NCBI GenBank assembly: GCA_024138015.1
Contig: JAMXBB010000007.1
Coordinates: 71,978,932-72,042,931 of the forward strand
Direction of reading: 5' to 3'
DNA from: Lumnitzera littorea
Lineage: Eukaryota > Streptophyta > Magnoliopsida > Myrtales > Combretaceae
Length of the DNA: 64,000 bases
Made by a program: the position numbers and the translations under genes. Position 1 is the first letter of the stretch, and every line of letters begins with the position of its first letter. The notes beneath the pieces were generated by a model that was not told where the DNA came from, searched no databases, and saw nothing but the letters and a program-made list of their open reading frames with translations. Of this stretch, positions 36,285-48,173 are shown piece by piece.

Positions 36285-37210
36285 TGATACGGATTCTATG
36301 GATAGACATATGGACCCAATATCACGCGTAACCAAAGGGAATCGGTTTGGGCCATAAGATGGCTCAAAAAATAAATGATAGTCGAAGGTTAAGTAGAGGC
36401 TTCTATGTATCAACAATGGATATGATGCACTAACGTCTTACAAGAGCTCGAGTCACACTTAATATGACGCAATAGTATGGCCGGAGGTCACTCGCCACTA
36501 GTCCACACTTAAATGGGCTAGGTAAGAGTAGTTCAAGAGTAGGCAGAATGACACTTAGCTTAAGAGGGGGTAAAAAGTTCAATGTATTCTCTATATATAA
36601 TGATGCGGCTATTACTTTATGCGAGTATTTATAATACCCAGTTAGAGTAAGTCCTAAATCATAGAAAATTACAACAATGGCTAAAAAAAAGGAGAATAAT
36701 TTACAGAAAAAACATGAAATCATGCAAAAAGAATATCATTCGTCAGAAAGGACAGTACAGATGTTAGAAAGGATAGTGCGTGCGTAATTATGCTCATTCG
36801 TGGTCCCAATAACGCTGCAAGTCATGCAAGGGTAGGCCTTGATTAAGTTTGGTCGGCGTTGACAGTTCAGAAGCTCTGATTGCTAAGATTAGACAAGGGT
36901 TGGTTCGTAGACGACTCACATTCGGGTCGGCCTCGAGTAATCAGCTCCTAACAATTGTCAACTCAGTCTCGGCACTGTGGAGATGGCTATTTTCCTAATT
37001 TGGTGCTTGGATTGGGGTATTACGAAGGGATTGGCTCAGTACTTTGGTAATCTCTTAGATAGTATGGAAAGCGTAGTAACTCAGTAGATTGGTAGATCAA
37101 ATTAGTGTAAACACTACTCCTTGGCGCTTAACTCGCCTTGGATAACTCGGTGCACCATCTAAGAAAGCCCTTGGGCTCGAGAGCGCATTATCGGTCCTTA
37201 ACCCCTATCA
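36285..37210 (-). repeat. G1 5' LTR
   Basis: 926 bp, TGATAC...CTATCA on the plus strand, so inverted TGATA/TATCA ends. It is homologous along its whole length to the G2 3' LTR (39407-40337). ACTAC follows at 37211-37215 and would be one copy of the target duplication, but its partner is lost. Confidence 0.92.
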
Positions 37211-37264
37211 ACTACATACTACGAACATTGCATCAACTCCTCCATCACATTACTGAGAATCAAT

Positions 37265-37457
37265 TTAATGGGTAATACACACCACATGCTTACACATATG
37301 GTATGTTGACGCCAATAAGATGTTGACATATGTGACGTGTACAAATCACGTGTGATAATCGATTTGGAAATTATTTCTTTCATTATAATTAGTATCAACA
37401 TCTTATTAGAATTTACACACCACGTATACATAACATGTGATATGTAATACCTATTAA
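37265..37457. mobile_element. Candidate MITE (fold-back element) flanked by TTAA
   Basis: The left end (37269) reads TGGGTAATACACACCACATG. The right end (37453), read in reverse complement, starts TAGGTATTACATATCACATG. Further inward, AATAAGATGTTGA occurs on one side (about 37315) and its reverse complement on the other (about 37395). Arms are roughly 65-70 bp and about two-thirds identical. The element is 185 bp and both ends abut TTAA (37265-37268, 37454-37457). No coding capacity. The superfamily is not settled. Confidence 0.55.
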
Positions 37458-37599
37458 ATATTTTTTTCCCTATTACCACTACTAATACCCCATCATCACC
37501 AATAATAGCACCATCAATAAAACTCTAAAGTAAAACTATTGAACCATCACTGTATCAACATCACCACTACCACCTACTGTCACTATCTAACTACTATCA

Positions 37600-38035
37600 T
37601 AGTCATACACTAAGGTGGCGGTGATGATTACCTTATAGTGTTGGTGTTAGCATTAGTGTTGCTAATATCAAAGTCAAGGTTAGGTAGCAATGTAAGATAG
37701 CTGTAGTGGTTGTGGTGCGATAGTAAGGATGTCAGTGGTAAGGTTGTAGTAGTGATAGTAATAGCGATAATATGGGTGGAGATGGTATTGATAATAAAGT
37801 AATAGTACAACGGTGATAGTACTGTGATAGCAATATGATGGTAATGGCAATGTAGGGGTAGTGGTGATGGTGACAATATAAGAGTAATGATGGTGGCTGG
37901 TAGTGATGCGGTGACAGTAGCAATAGTGACACTATTGGTGGTAGTGGTAAGAGGTGGTGGTGGTGATAGTAATGAGTAGTAGGTGTTGGTAAGGTTAATA
38001 GTAATAACAATAACAATGGTGCGATAATAATGGTA
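37600..38035. repeat. Cryptic simple sequence (GTG/GTA/ATG triplets)
   Basis: Over 400 bp of 'ggtggtggtgatag', 'tagtggtgatggtgac', 'gtaatggcaatg' style sequence with no fixed period. It produces long histidine-, serine- and leucine-rich frames on the minus strand that are artefacts of composition. Confidence 0.75.
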
Positions 38036-39401
38036 GGATTACATTGAAATAAATAGTATTCTCTAGGGAAAAATAAAGATGTAATAGTCTACAATATTTT
38101 TAATCACTTTTGGTATAATTACAACAACAATAATATGGAAGTACAAATATAAAGAGCCATGTGTTGTGACAATTCATCTCACTAAACCCAATTTGATTGT
38201 AGATTAGAACCAAAGACATGAAGCAAAGATATAAGAAGACTAAGGGAGAGATAATAATAAAACCTCAAATTGAAGCAAAGCACAATATTGTAACATAATA
38301 AGAACAGGTTCTTGTCAATTATAGAACAACTATTCTCTCAATTAAGTTTAGTTCATTCTTCACTACTATCTTAAATCATCGATAAACTATTATATATAGT
38401 TATATTAATGAATTCTCTAAAATAAGTCAATATATAAAGTAGTTGCAACTGCAAGCTAAAACGAAAAGGGTGAAGGATCATCTTTGATGAAATTAATTTC
38501 CTAAAAGACATTTCAATTGATCCAAACTTAGATTCTTATCTATACATGTGCACATCTTCCAAATCGAAATTTTGTGGAAATTCAAGGTATATTCTATCAC
38601 CATTTCAATATTTGTTGTGTTTTTTTTTTATCAATTTGTTAAGGCATAGCCATTTTGGTGCTATAACCTAAGATTTGCTCTTCCAAATAATTGAAATTTT
38701 GGTATTGCCATAAGTTTTATTTTCGACTTTGTTTAGAAAAGTGAGTTTCGCAACATTTGATATTGACAACGACAAATAAGTGCAATCTATCCAATCATGA
38801 TTGCTTAAAACTAGAATTATACATATGTAAAGAGTTGAAGATTTCATGTATGATGAAACAATATTAACATAGATTCTTGGTAATTTATCAACCGACCTCA
38901 AAACCTTAAAGTAAGTAACAAAATTCTTCCTGTCTTTTTTTAAGAAAAGCGAAAGTGTGGCCGCTAGATCTCAAAAAGCTTATCTCTTGTCACCACATTT
39001 TGTTACCAAATTAGAATCTTAATCTTATGTAAATTGGGTATCTTTGTTCATGGTCATCACAACTTAACCACTCTTAGATTTTCGTAGATATGTATAGGCT
39101 TATAAGATGTGTCTTACCCTCTATGCATTACATGGATTAGATATTATTCTTTAAGGAATTTCTTGGTCATTGGTCACTACTGACTTTAATTAAGTCATAA
39201 GTTTAGCAAGGCATGTGATCCAAAGATAAAACTCTATATGTATCTAATCATCTACTCATTTTTAAGGCTTTGTATCGTGTTTTTTTATTTGCACCAACTC
39301 TTATACGCTTCTTAGCTCATCATTAATCTTGTGGTAAATTAAGGAGATTAATACCTTATACGACATATATGATATGAGAAAGTTTAATTAATCCAAGTAT
39401 G

Positions 39402-39406
39402 AGAGG
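39402..39406. repeat. Target-site duplication AGAGG, left copy (G2)
   Basis: AGAGG directly precedes the TGATATGG end of the LTR. The same five bases follow the other LTR at 51144-51148, 11.7 kb away. Confidence 0.92.
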
Positions 39407-40337
39407 TGATATGGATTTCATGGATGAATACACGGACCTAATATCATGCGTAACCAAAGGGGGAAGGTCTAAGCCACGAGATGGCTCGAAAAATAAATGA
39501 TAGTTAAGGGTTGAGTAGGGGTTCTCATGCACCGACAATAGATATGACACACCAACGCCTCACACGAGCTCAGGTCACACTTGATATAACGCATAAGTAT
39601 GGCCGAAGATCACTCATCACTAGTCCACGCTCAAATGAGCTAAATAAGAGTAGTTGAAAAGTAAACAGAAGGACACTTAGCTCAAGAGGGGATAAAAAGT
39701 TAAGTATATTCTCTATATATGATGATGTGTCTATTACATTATGCGAGTATTTATAGTACTCAGTTAAGGTAAGTCCTAAATTATAGAAAATTACAGAAAT
39801 GGCTAAACAAAAGGAGAATAATTTATAGGGAAAACATGAAATCGTGCAAAAAGAATATTTTTCATTAGAAAAGACAGTACGGATGTCAGAAAAGACAGCG
39901 TGCACGTAATTCTACTTATTTTGTGGTCCCAATAATGCTACAAGACATGTAGGGGTGGGCTTTAATTAGGTTTAGTCGGCGTCGGTAGTTCGGAAGCTCT
40001 AATTGCTGGGACTAGACAAAGGTTGGCTCAGGGACGACTCACATTTAGGTTGACCTCAAGTGCTCGACTCTTAACAATTATCAACTCAGTCTCGATACTG
40101 TGGAGATGGCTGTTTTCCTGATTTGGTGCTTGGACTAGGGTGTTGCGAAGGGGTTGGCTCGGCACCTTGGTTGATCACCTTAGCAGTCTCTTGGATAGTA
40201 TAGAGAGCGAGTAGCTCGACAGATCAGATTAGGGTAAACACCACTCCTTAGTGCTTAACTCACCTCAGATAGCTTGGCATACCATTTAAGAAAGCCTTCG
40301 AGCTCAGAACCACATGATTAGTCCTTGATCCCTATCA
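39407..40337 (-). repeat. G2 3' LTR
   Basis: 931 bp, TGATATGG to CCCTATCA on the plus strand. It is uninterrupted, so it serves as the reference LTR for the family in this window. Confidence 0.93.
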
Positions 40338-40349
40338 TCCCCTTTAGGT
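40338..40349 (-). other. G2 polypurine tract
   Basis: On the minus strand AACCTAAAGGGGA runs directly into the 3' LTR start TGATAGGG. Confidence 0.8.
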
Positions 40350-41269
40350 TATTTGAGATTTGGGATCAAATCTGGTTCAGCTCCTGGTTGCTCGTCCTCA
40401 GGAGTATAAGGTTGGAGATTGACAATGTTGAAGGAGTCTAAGACTCCATATCCTTCAAGTAATTCAATCCTATAGGCATTAGGATTGATCTTTTCAAACA
40501 CTTTGAAAGATCCATTTGTTCTAGGAGATAACTTGCTCTTCCTCAAGTTTACGAATTGTTCCTTGCAAAGATGTATTTGGACCAAATCACCTGGTTGATA
40601 TTCTCTCTTCCTTCATCCTCGGTTTCGCTTCTCGAGCTTAGTATTAGCTTAGCTCACTTGCTTTACAACCTTTTGGTGCATGGCTTTGATGGCCTCAACC
40701 CTTTCAACAGCTAGCCAGTTATCATCAAGTTTCAATTGAGGTCCTTGGTCTATCAGGAACTCAAGGTTATACTTATAGGCGACCTCAAATGGAGACATGC
40801 TTGTTACACTATAGGTGGTCCTATTGTAGGCGAACTCAATGATTGGCAGACACAAATCTCAATCGACCATGTTTCGTCTGACAGCAACCTGCAGCAAAGC
40901 TCTCACGGTTCTATTAACAACCTCGGTCTTCCCATCAATCTATGGATGGTAGGATGTGCTATACAATAGCTTAGTTCCCATTCGCCTCCATAGCATCCTC
41001 CAAAAGTGGCTCATGAACTTGGGGTCTCAATCCAAAACAATAGTTCTAAGCACATCATGAAGCTTAATTACTTCCTATAAGAAAAAAAAAAAGGGATAGT
41101 TGAAACGTCGTTAGTTTTGGAACATATCTTGCTAAATTGATCCACAATCACCATGATGGAGTCCTTCATATGAGACGTCCTCAACAATCCTAACATAAAG
41201 TCCATACTTAGCTTGGACTACGGTTTGGTTGGGATGCGCAAGGGTAGAAAATATCCTTGCTCAGCTTGG
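40349..41269 (-). pseudogene. G2 integrase, C-terminal part
   Basis: Downstream of the inserted LTR, integrase continues. L-D-stop-D-P-K-F carries the second catalytic Asp (about 41025), then a glutamate-containing segment, CLPIIEFAYNRTTYSVTSMSPFEVAY (40855-40770) and a tail VNLRKSKLSPRTNGSFKV... LQPYTPEDEQPG (40585-40349). The tail stays open up to a stop close to the polypurine tract. Nothing resembling a chromodomain follows the tail. Stops inside the core disable the protein. Confidence 0.87.
41265..41269. repeat. Target-site duplication CTTGG, left copy
   Basis: CTTGG before the insertion equals CTTGG at 43416-43420 after it. G1 has the uninterrupted version ('agcttggctcttt') at the matching place, which confirms the insertion site. 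Confidence 0.93.
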
Positions 41270-43415
41270 TATCAAGCTCTATTTCAGTTTTCCTTAATTT
41301 AACATATATTAAGCCCAACCCACTTAATATAAATTATTTGACATTAAATTAAGGGAACATTTTTCTTTAAAAATATTTTAGAAAAATTAAAGTCATCAAC
41401 CAATTAAACTGGTAAAAAATAAACTTAGGGTTTTCAAGTGGAAAAACCTAATTTAGCCACTAATCCTTAAATTTTTTTAAAACAATAATTTTAGAAAATC
41501 ATTTAGAAAAACTACATTTGAGAGCTAACCTGTTAAGACTAAGTCACCATATAAAAATGAAAAAAATAATAGGCTTTGTTTTTATATTTTTTTAATAATA
41601 CTAACTAATACAACTATACAAAATATAACTAAAATGAATATTTTATTACGAATTTAAAAAAAATGAAAAAGTTTTTTATTTTTTATATAGTTGCCTCGAT
41701 GCTACCTACATACTTACTAGTCGGGATCAAACCAACGTAATTTTTTCAGAAAAGATTTAGTTGATGGATTTTTTTAGATTTGAAAACTGAGTCAGATTTA
41801 CGTTTACTTAACTATTTATTATTTTAAAAAAAATCTAATTTCACGAATCTATTTTAAAAAAAAAAAATCCTAACTAAATAAATCTTTTTGAAGACTCTGG
41901 TTAAAAATTTTTTTATTAATTTAAAAAAAAATCACTACGTGTCAAAAAATACCTTTTTTAAATCCTATATGTAAGATATGCTAAGATACGCATCTTAGAT
42001 ATGTATATTCTTCAAAGATACACATCTTATATACGTATCTTCTCCGAAGATACGAATCTCAAAGAAAAGATAAGTGATTTCTCAAAAATACAATTTAACT
42101 AAATTATAAAAAAAATGACAATTATCTAAAAAACATAGTAAATGATATGATGATTAAAAAAATAACCCGCACTAAAGGAAACAAATTAGTAAAAATAATT
42201 AAATTAACTAATAAAATAAAATAATTAAATAATAATATTTTTTTACCTAAACAGGTTGAGTCGTGCATGATCGGCATGCTTGTGTTGATCATATCATGAT
42301 CGTTTAGACTACGTTTACGTGCTCAATATGTGTACTGGTTATTCATATACAGTTAATCATTCGCATGGCTGTGAAATTTGATCGTAAAGTGGCTGTAGTG
42401 CGTTGTGCTCATGCAACATGTTCGTGTTATCAGTAAGCGAGTGAACCAAGTCATGGCTATATATGTTGTGTTTGTGATCGAGTGACATTAGTGAATCAAC
42501 CAAGTGTGTGATTGTGCTTATTATATGGCTTTGTTTGTGTCTTGTTTGTTCGTGTGCAAATTGTGATGAGCATATATATTGATCAAGCATAAGAGAGCAT
42601 AGTGTGTGTTAAACTGTGTTAGGCAATGTGTGTCTCGTGTTTTAAGTGCAGTTTGTGTTAGGGAAGTGCAGGCAAGTGACAAAGGTACATATGGGAGCGG
42701 TCGATGTTAACGTGTGTTGTGATTAGGCATACGACCATAAGTGTTGTGCTGTATGTCAACTTTGGTATGGCGTAAATATTAGGATGGTAGATATAGCATC
42801 AGGTAGATAGTATGAAGGACGATGGATACGTATGTTTGTGTTTTAGGGTTGGTCGTAAGTGAGAGATGATAGATGCATAGTGATATCATGTTGTGCTTTG
42901 GGATTTATGAAAAACGCATCCAAAATCTACCGTCGACTTACTATTTATAAGCTACACAATCGAATCATTTGTATCTTTTTTATATAGATTTAATCTCAAC
43001 AAATTAAGATATGATTTAGAATCTTTAAATATTCAACCTAGTTTCTAGAAACTTTATATTAATATGGGCTTTCTATTTTTTGGGGGCTCGACTCAATCCA
43101 ACTTAATTTAGCCTAATAACTTACTTAATAAATCCTAAGTCTATTTTAGCCCAATATAAGTTAGACAAAAATCCACTTTATATTAAACTGAACTAAAATA
43201 TTTTAATGAAGCCCAATTTTTTAATAAATTTAGAATTTATTAAATTGAATGTGCAACATTATCTAATTCCACCATAAACAACTCAACTCGACTTGACTAG
43301 ATACGACTTGACATTTTTATTTTTATTATTTTCTTTATTTTCATTTTTTTATTTATATTTTAACCTTGACCCAATAAAAATACTAAAATAAAACGGTAAA
43401 AATGAGGTGTTTACA
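41270..43415 (-). mobile_element. Solo LTR nested in the G2 integrase
   Basis: A 2146-bp insertion. Read on the minus strand it starts TGTAAACACCTC, a common start for plant gypsy LTRs, and ends GAGCTTGATA. The final dinucleotide is TA instead of CA, as one C-to-T change would give. No gag or pol domain, primer site or polypurine tract lies inside, so it is a solo LTR or an LTR-like non-coding element. The 41960-42060 part holds repeated 'aagatacgcatctt'-type motifs and 43080-43320 holds degenerate 'aactcgacttgac' repeats, both LTR-like in style. Confidence 0.8.
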
Positions 43416-43420
43416 CTTGG
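43416..43420. repeat. Target-site duplication CTTGG, right copy
   Basis: Partner of 41265-41269. Confidence 0.93.
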
Positions 43421-43860
43421 CTCTTTGCTTTTCGGTAGGTTGCATACTTTTCCAACATGGACTATACATCTCTAATCATTCTCGACCAAAATAATCTTAT
43501 AGATAGTACTTCATAGGTTCAACGCTGGCCAAAGAGTCCGGTCAATCCTCCTTTATGCGCCTTATGCACGAATAATTCTCTCATAGAACAGGTTGGGATA
43601 CATAGCCTCCTTTTCCTAAATAAGTATCTGTCCTCCTTGTGATAGTTATCCAGTGTTTGTCTTTCTTCACACCGGGCATAGATGGGATGAAAATGTAGAT
43701 CCTCAGCATAAATATTCTTTATCATTGAAAAACCAAGTAGCCTTGTTTGCAGCTCAGTTAGGAGGGTATGAAGTCTTAATAGGATGTCGGCCACTACATT
43801 GTTCCTTCCATTCTTGTATTTTACGATATAAGAAAAACCCTCTATGAACTCAACCCATTT
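43421..43860 (-). pseudogene. G2 integrase, N-terminal part
   Basis: The 91-codon stretch at 43794-43519 gives ADILLRLHTLLTELQTRLLGF, which is the RNase H/integrase boundary. It then gives IKNIYAEDLHFHPIYARCEE, YLFRKRRLCIPTCSMRELFVHKAHKGGLTGLFG, the integrase H2C2-type zinc-binding region with His and Cys in place. It is separated from its C-terminal half by the 2.1-kb solo LTR. Confidence 0.87.
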
Positions 43861-45100
43861 GGCTTACCTTTGAGATAACTTTGGTTGGCTCTTCAAATAC
43901 CTCTAGGATTCATGATTGGTGTAAATCACAGATTCCTTAAGTAGCAAATAGTGTTACCATACTATTAGTGCTCGGATTAAGGAGTAGAACTCCTTGTCGT
44001 AGACAAAATAGTTGAGTGTAGCTCCTTCAAGTTTCTCGCTGAAATAAGCAATAGGTTAACCTTCTTACATCAACATAGCACCTATGCCTAATCTGGATCA
44101 TCATACTCTACTTCAAACACTTTATCAAAGCTCAACAAATCTAAGACAAGGGTTGTAGTTAGCCTCTCTTTCACCTCCTCAAAACTCCTCTTTTCTTTCT
44201 CTTCCCATTTGAATTTAATGTTCTTCTTTGATAGTTCGATAAGTGAGGCTGCAATTATATTAACATTTTTTATAAATCTGTGATAGAACGATGCCAGGCT
44301 GTAGAAACTTCTCGTGTTAGCAGAACAAGTCAACTCAAGCCATTCTATGATTGGTCTTATTTTCTCATCATCAACTCAAATGCCACCTACACTCACAACA
44401 AATCCTAAGAAGATCACCTCGGGTCGACAAAAGTCGCATTTTTTCAAATTGGCGTAGAGCTGTTCAACTTAGAGTCTTGCAAAGAGTCTTTGGAGATGCT
44501 CCTGGTCAATCTCCAAGTTAGGGTCATATACCAGAATGTCATCAAAATAAACTACGATAAACTATCTTATTACTTCTCAAAGCATATGATTCATTAGGCA
44601 CATAAATGTGCTTGACGTATTGGACAGTCCAAATGGCATTACAAGCCATTCATATAAACCATGTCGTGTCTTGAATGCGGTCTTTCACTCATCACCCTCG
44701 CATGTTTGAATCTGATGATATCTAGATTTAAGATCAATCTTGGAGAACACTCTTGCTCTACTTAATTCATCTAACATGTCATCAAACCTGGGTAGGGGAT
44801 ACCTGTACTTGATGCTAATTCAATTGATCACTCGGCTATCCACACACATCCTCCAAGAACCATCCTTCTTTGGCATTAACAAGGATAGAATGGCATAAGG
44901 GCTAAGGGACTTGTACACATACCCCTTCTTCATTAGCTTATCTACTTGCTTCTACAACTTAGCGGCCTATTCAGGATTCAGCCTATAGGCATGCTTGTTC
45001 GATAATGCAGTTCCTAACTACAGGTTGATCATATGTTCAACACTTCAGATTGAGGGTAGACCTTTTGGTAGCTCTTCTAGAAATAGGTTAGCAAATTCCT
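43861..45100 (-). pseudogene. G2 reverse transcriptase and RNase H
   Basis: Reading leftward from about 45000, the family's YRLNP start is followed by the MPF-like block (about 44640) and VVYFDDILVY with both catalytic Asp codons intact (44538-44543). The connection segment SFYHRFIKNVNIIAASL, FKWEEKEKRSFEEVKERLTTTLVL (44333-44088) begins the RNase H side, which continues to about 43870. Stops still break the frame in several places, for example at the end of the 44088 stretch. Compared with G1, where the second Asp is Tyr, the catalytic core here is better preserved. Confidence 0.9.
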
Positions 45101-45365
45101 TTAGCAATGTTTTCACCTTGGTAGGTCGCTCCCTCTCTTCAGACTTCATCTCCATTAATCTTCGAACCAGTAGATAGGTCAGTCCTTCAAGCTCCATTTC
45201 TCTTTTCAGTTTAGGTCAAGTCATCACTAAAGCCTCCTTCTTTAGGGTTCGACTAAGTTAGGACTACATAACCTTCACTTGCTCGGCAGTCATAAGATTC
45301 AATTTCATCCTCCTGCCTTCATGCTCCATAGAACATGTATTCCTCCTTTCGTCATATATAACTGC

Positions 45366-45790
45366 TCAATCAAACATCAATGGTCGTCCAAGTAGAACGA
45401 AGGACGCACTTATGGGCAGCACATCACAGAGTACTTCGTCTTGATATTTGCTAATGCAGATTGGCATAGATACCTGTTTATTCACCTGTAAGGCTCCCTT
45501 ATCATTGATCCAATGAAGTTTATATAGTTTTGGGTGAGGCTTGGTGGGCCATTTCAATTGCTGGGCTATAAATGCAGAGGCTGCATTAGTACAGCTCCCA
45601 CTATCAATGATCAGTGCACAAAGTGATTCGTTTACCTTACATCCAATATTAAAGAGATTTTCCTTTGTTCATCTTCAAGTACAAGACTAACGCTCATCAT
45701 TCTTCTCAACACTAGAGTAATCAACATAAAGTTGCCTTCCTTACTATAGATAACTTCCTCCTCAAACAGCTTAATCTATCCGTCCTCTTT
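45366..45790 (-). pseudogene. G2 aspartic protease
   Basis: The minus strand encodes a LIIDSGSCTNA-type motif with Asp-Ser-Gly at 45597-45605. Then come WPTKPHPKLYKLHWINDKGALQVNKQV and the VLPISASFVLLGRP C-terminus (45557-45366). This matches the gypsy pattern in which protease is fused between gag and reverse transcriptase. Frame interruptions lie upstream of the motif. Confidence 0.88.
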
Positions 45791-45869
45791 CAGCTCTTCT
45801 ACTTCTTCCTCAATGCTGTCAAATTCGATAGTCGACATCTTACCTTGGATTACCATAGTTCTTCTATTC

Positions 45870-47120
45870 AAACACTAAGTGGCCATATGTCTAAAGCCTT
45901 GGCATTTGAAACACTTGATCTCACTTATCTTCTTTCTTGAACTCTATCCCTTCTCAAACTTCTTTGGGGGTTCCTTCTCCTTTGCTCGAGTAGTCTGAAT
46001 AGGTCGTATCTCAGCAACCTTACTTAGTTCCATTCACACAAATCTGCTTAGAATAGTTCCATTACTGCTAAGTCAGCTAGTTGGTGGTTGGAATCTTCTT
46101 ATTCTGTACCTTTTTATGCTCTAGGCGGCTCGGATTATATCATCAAGCGTTCTAATATCCAGGGTTTCCAAGACATCTCCAACCTCATACTTCAATCCAC
46201 CGATGAATCGAAATATAGTTCGGTCCTCTGGCTCTACGACTTCACACCAAATTATCAACATTCGAAATTCCTTAACATAAGTGTCTACACTTAACCCTCC
46301 TTGTCTGAGCTCTTGCAGTCTTTTGAAAGCATCCTACAAATAACACCTCAATACAAACCTTCTCCGCATAACCTTCTTCATTTCATCCGAACTCTTAACC
46401 CCTCGTTCTCCTTCCCTTCTTCGGGTTGCTTGCAAGTTCTTATACCATAAGGTGGCATAGCTAGTGAACTCCAACACAACAAGTCTAGCCTTTGCATTGT
46501 TAGGTACATCATGGCATTCAAACTGCTTTTCAATCCCATCTATCCAATTTCGGTAGTCCTTAGCATCACTACTTCCAAAAAAACTCAGGATACACATCCT
46601 CAATCCCTCAACTCTAGGGGCTTGTACATTTCTTTCTTAAGGCTTGTAGTACTTCTCTGCTTCATTGTCTCCCTTTGCTTGTTCCTCAATCTCTTCAAGC
46701 ACTAGCTTTCATCTCACATCTTTTCTAACTCCTTCAACTCGAGGTGGTTAAGTTGGGGCATTAACTTGGCCAAACTGACCATTAACTTGGCTTTGTTGCT
46801 TACATTCTCTAGTAGAGCTATTCCTAACTTACTGCCTGTCTTTATGAATAACAATCACCAAACTAGTTACTAAGTTGATAAGTCTATCCAACCGGTCACT
46901 CACCGATTGAGGTATAAAGCTTCGTTCTTACTATTAGCTACATCGAGTACCATTTTCTTGGTTTCTCAAAGTTCTTTAAACACTTGAGTCTGACATTGAT
47001 GGTTACTTCACAAAAATTGACGTCTAATAATACCACTTGAAGATCAATAATCAATACTCCAATCACCACGATAATTACACAACAAACGAATAGTTAACCA
47101 CACTCTGTTTTGTGTATTGA
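45870..47120 (-). pseudogene. G2 gag
   Basis: The capsid-like core at 46603-46334 contains FFGSSDAKDYRNWIDGIEKQFECHDV and LVVLEFTSYATLWYKNLQATRRREGERG...DEMKKVMRRRFV. This is the standard retrotransposon gag domain of gypsy elements. A zinc knuckle lies at about 45873-45916 with CX2CX4HX4C spacing (CFKCQGFRHMAT, then a stop in place of one residue, then Cys). The N-terminal part, up to about 47100, is frameshifted. Confidence 0.88.
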
Positions 47121-47256
47121 AAAACAGGGGAACACAGAGCACAAAATACTTCTTAACTACTAAACTCTAAGGTTAACAATAGAACCGTTATCATACGAGA
47201 GCAGTAACAAACCACTCAAAGAACATAATAGCAGAATCCAGCTTCGATCATAGCCA

Positions 47257-47269
47257 AGCTTTGATACTA
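47257..47269 (-). other. G2 primer-binding site, mutated
   Basis: The minus strand reads TAGTATCAAAGCT where G1 has TGGTATCAGAGCC: three differences, all transitions. It lies three bases from the LTR. Confidence 0.8.
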
Positions 47270-47272
47270 AGA

Positions 47273-47582
47273 TGATACAAATTCGGTTGATAAACACACA
47301 GACCTAATATCACGCGTAACTAAAGGGGGTGGGTCCAGATTATAAGATGGCTCGAAAAGTAAATGATAGTCAAAGGTTAAGCAGGGGTTCCTATGCACTA
47401 ATGATGGATATGACGCACCAATGATGGATATGACATACTAATGCCTTACACAAGCTCGAGTCACACTTAACATGATACACAAGTATGGCCGAAGGTTACT
47501 TACTACTAATTCACACTCAAATGGGCTAGATAAGAGTAACTCAAGAGTAAGCAGAAAGACACTTAGCTCAAGAGGGGATAAG
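47273..47582 (-). repeat. G2 5' LTR, left part
   Basis: The first 310 bp (plus-strand order) of the LTR up to the insertion. It carries an extra 20-bp tandem copy ('atggatatgacgcaccaatg', about 47404-47443) that is not in the 3' LTR. Confidence 0.9.
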
Positions 47583-48164
47583 TGTAAGCCCCAAAGTTCA
47601 GCCAAGTAACCGTAAGATTGAACTTAGAACCCAAGGTTTAGGGCGATCGGCTAAAGGATCCGATCACACCCAAATTATAAACTATTGAGAGAAATATTAG
47701 TAAAAATGACCCCGTAAACTTAAATTTAAGAAAATAAATAGTAAAATAGGAGACTATAAAATTTTCAAATTTTAAGCATAATAACTGCTAATTACCGAAA
47801 AGGCAAAAAGTGTAATATAATAACTGAAAAATTATTAGAGATAAATTATATGTATACTAAAAATTTTAGAATGACCAAAATAATATTTAGGAATGTTCAC
47901 GTGTACCCTACATGTATTTACGTGTAGATAAAAATACGCGTAATTACTAAAATTGGCCGAAAACTAAGTAAATAATTAAAGAAAAATACAAAATAATTAT
48001 AAAAAAATCAGAAAAAATCAGAAGAGGATAAGTTGATGCAAGATCAGGTCGTGGACTGAAAAGAAAAAAATTAACCAATAAGAATTTGACAAACTAAAAG
48101 CTTAAAATCAAGGAAATGGGGCAAAATCCCATCAAATTAATGTATAATAATTACAAAATTCGTC

Positions 48165-48173
48165 TATAAATAG
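48165..48173 (+). promoter_or_regulatory. TATA box of the solo LTR
   Basis: TATAAATAG at roughly 580 bp into a 2.9-kb LTR. An 85-codon frame begins 31 bp downstream (48196), which would put it in the transcribed leader if the promoter works. Confidence 0.6.

Larger units (their letters stand above)
30341..37210 (-). mobile_element. G1: Ty3/gypsy retrotransposon, 3' LTR truncated
   Basis: A minus-strand element with 5' LTR at 36285-37210, primer site, gag, protease, reverse transcriptase, RNase H, integrase and 3' LTR at 30341-31569, the Ty3/gypsy order. The internal region is about 4.7 kb, the same as G2 without its insertion. The outer 210 bp or so of the 3' LTR is missing and replaced by LTR-X, so the left target duplication is lost. 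The wording of the reverse transcriptase blocks, the iMet primer and the TGATA...TATCA LTR ends recall the CRM-type chromoviruses. I saw no chromodomain, and this lineage call is tentative. Confidence 0.9.
37211..39401. other. Spacer between G1 and G2, no gene
   Basis: It contains a fold-back element (37269-37453) and triplet-biased low-complexity sequence (37600-38040). The remainder (38041-39401) is AT-rich intergenic DNA in which I recognise nothing. Confidence 0.65.

Noticed and set aside
37628..38016. Long His-, Ser- and Leu-rich frames on the minus strand
   Set aside because: They are by-products of triplet-biased simple sequence, not genes.
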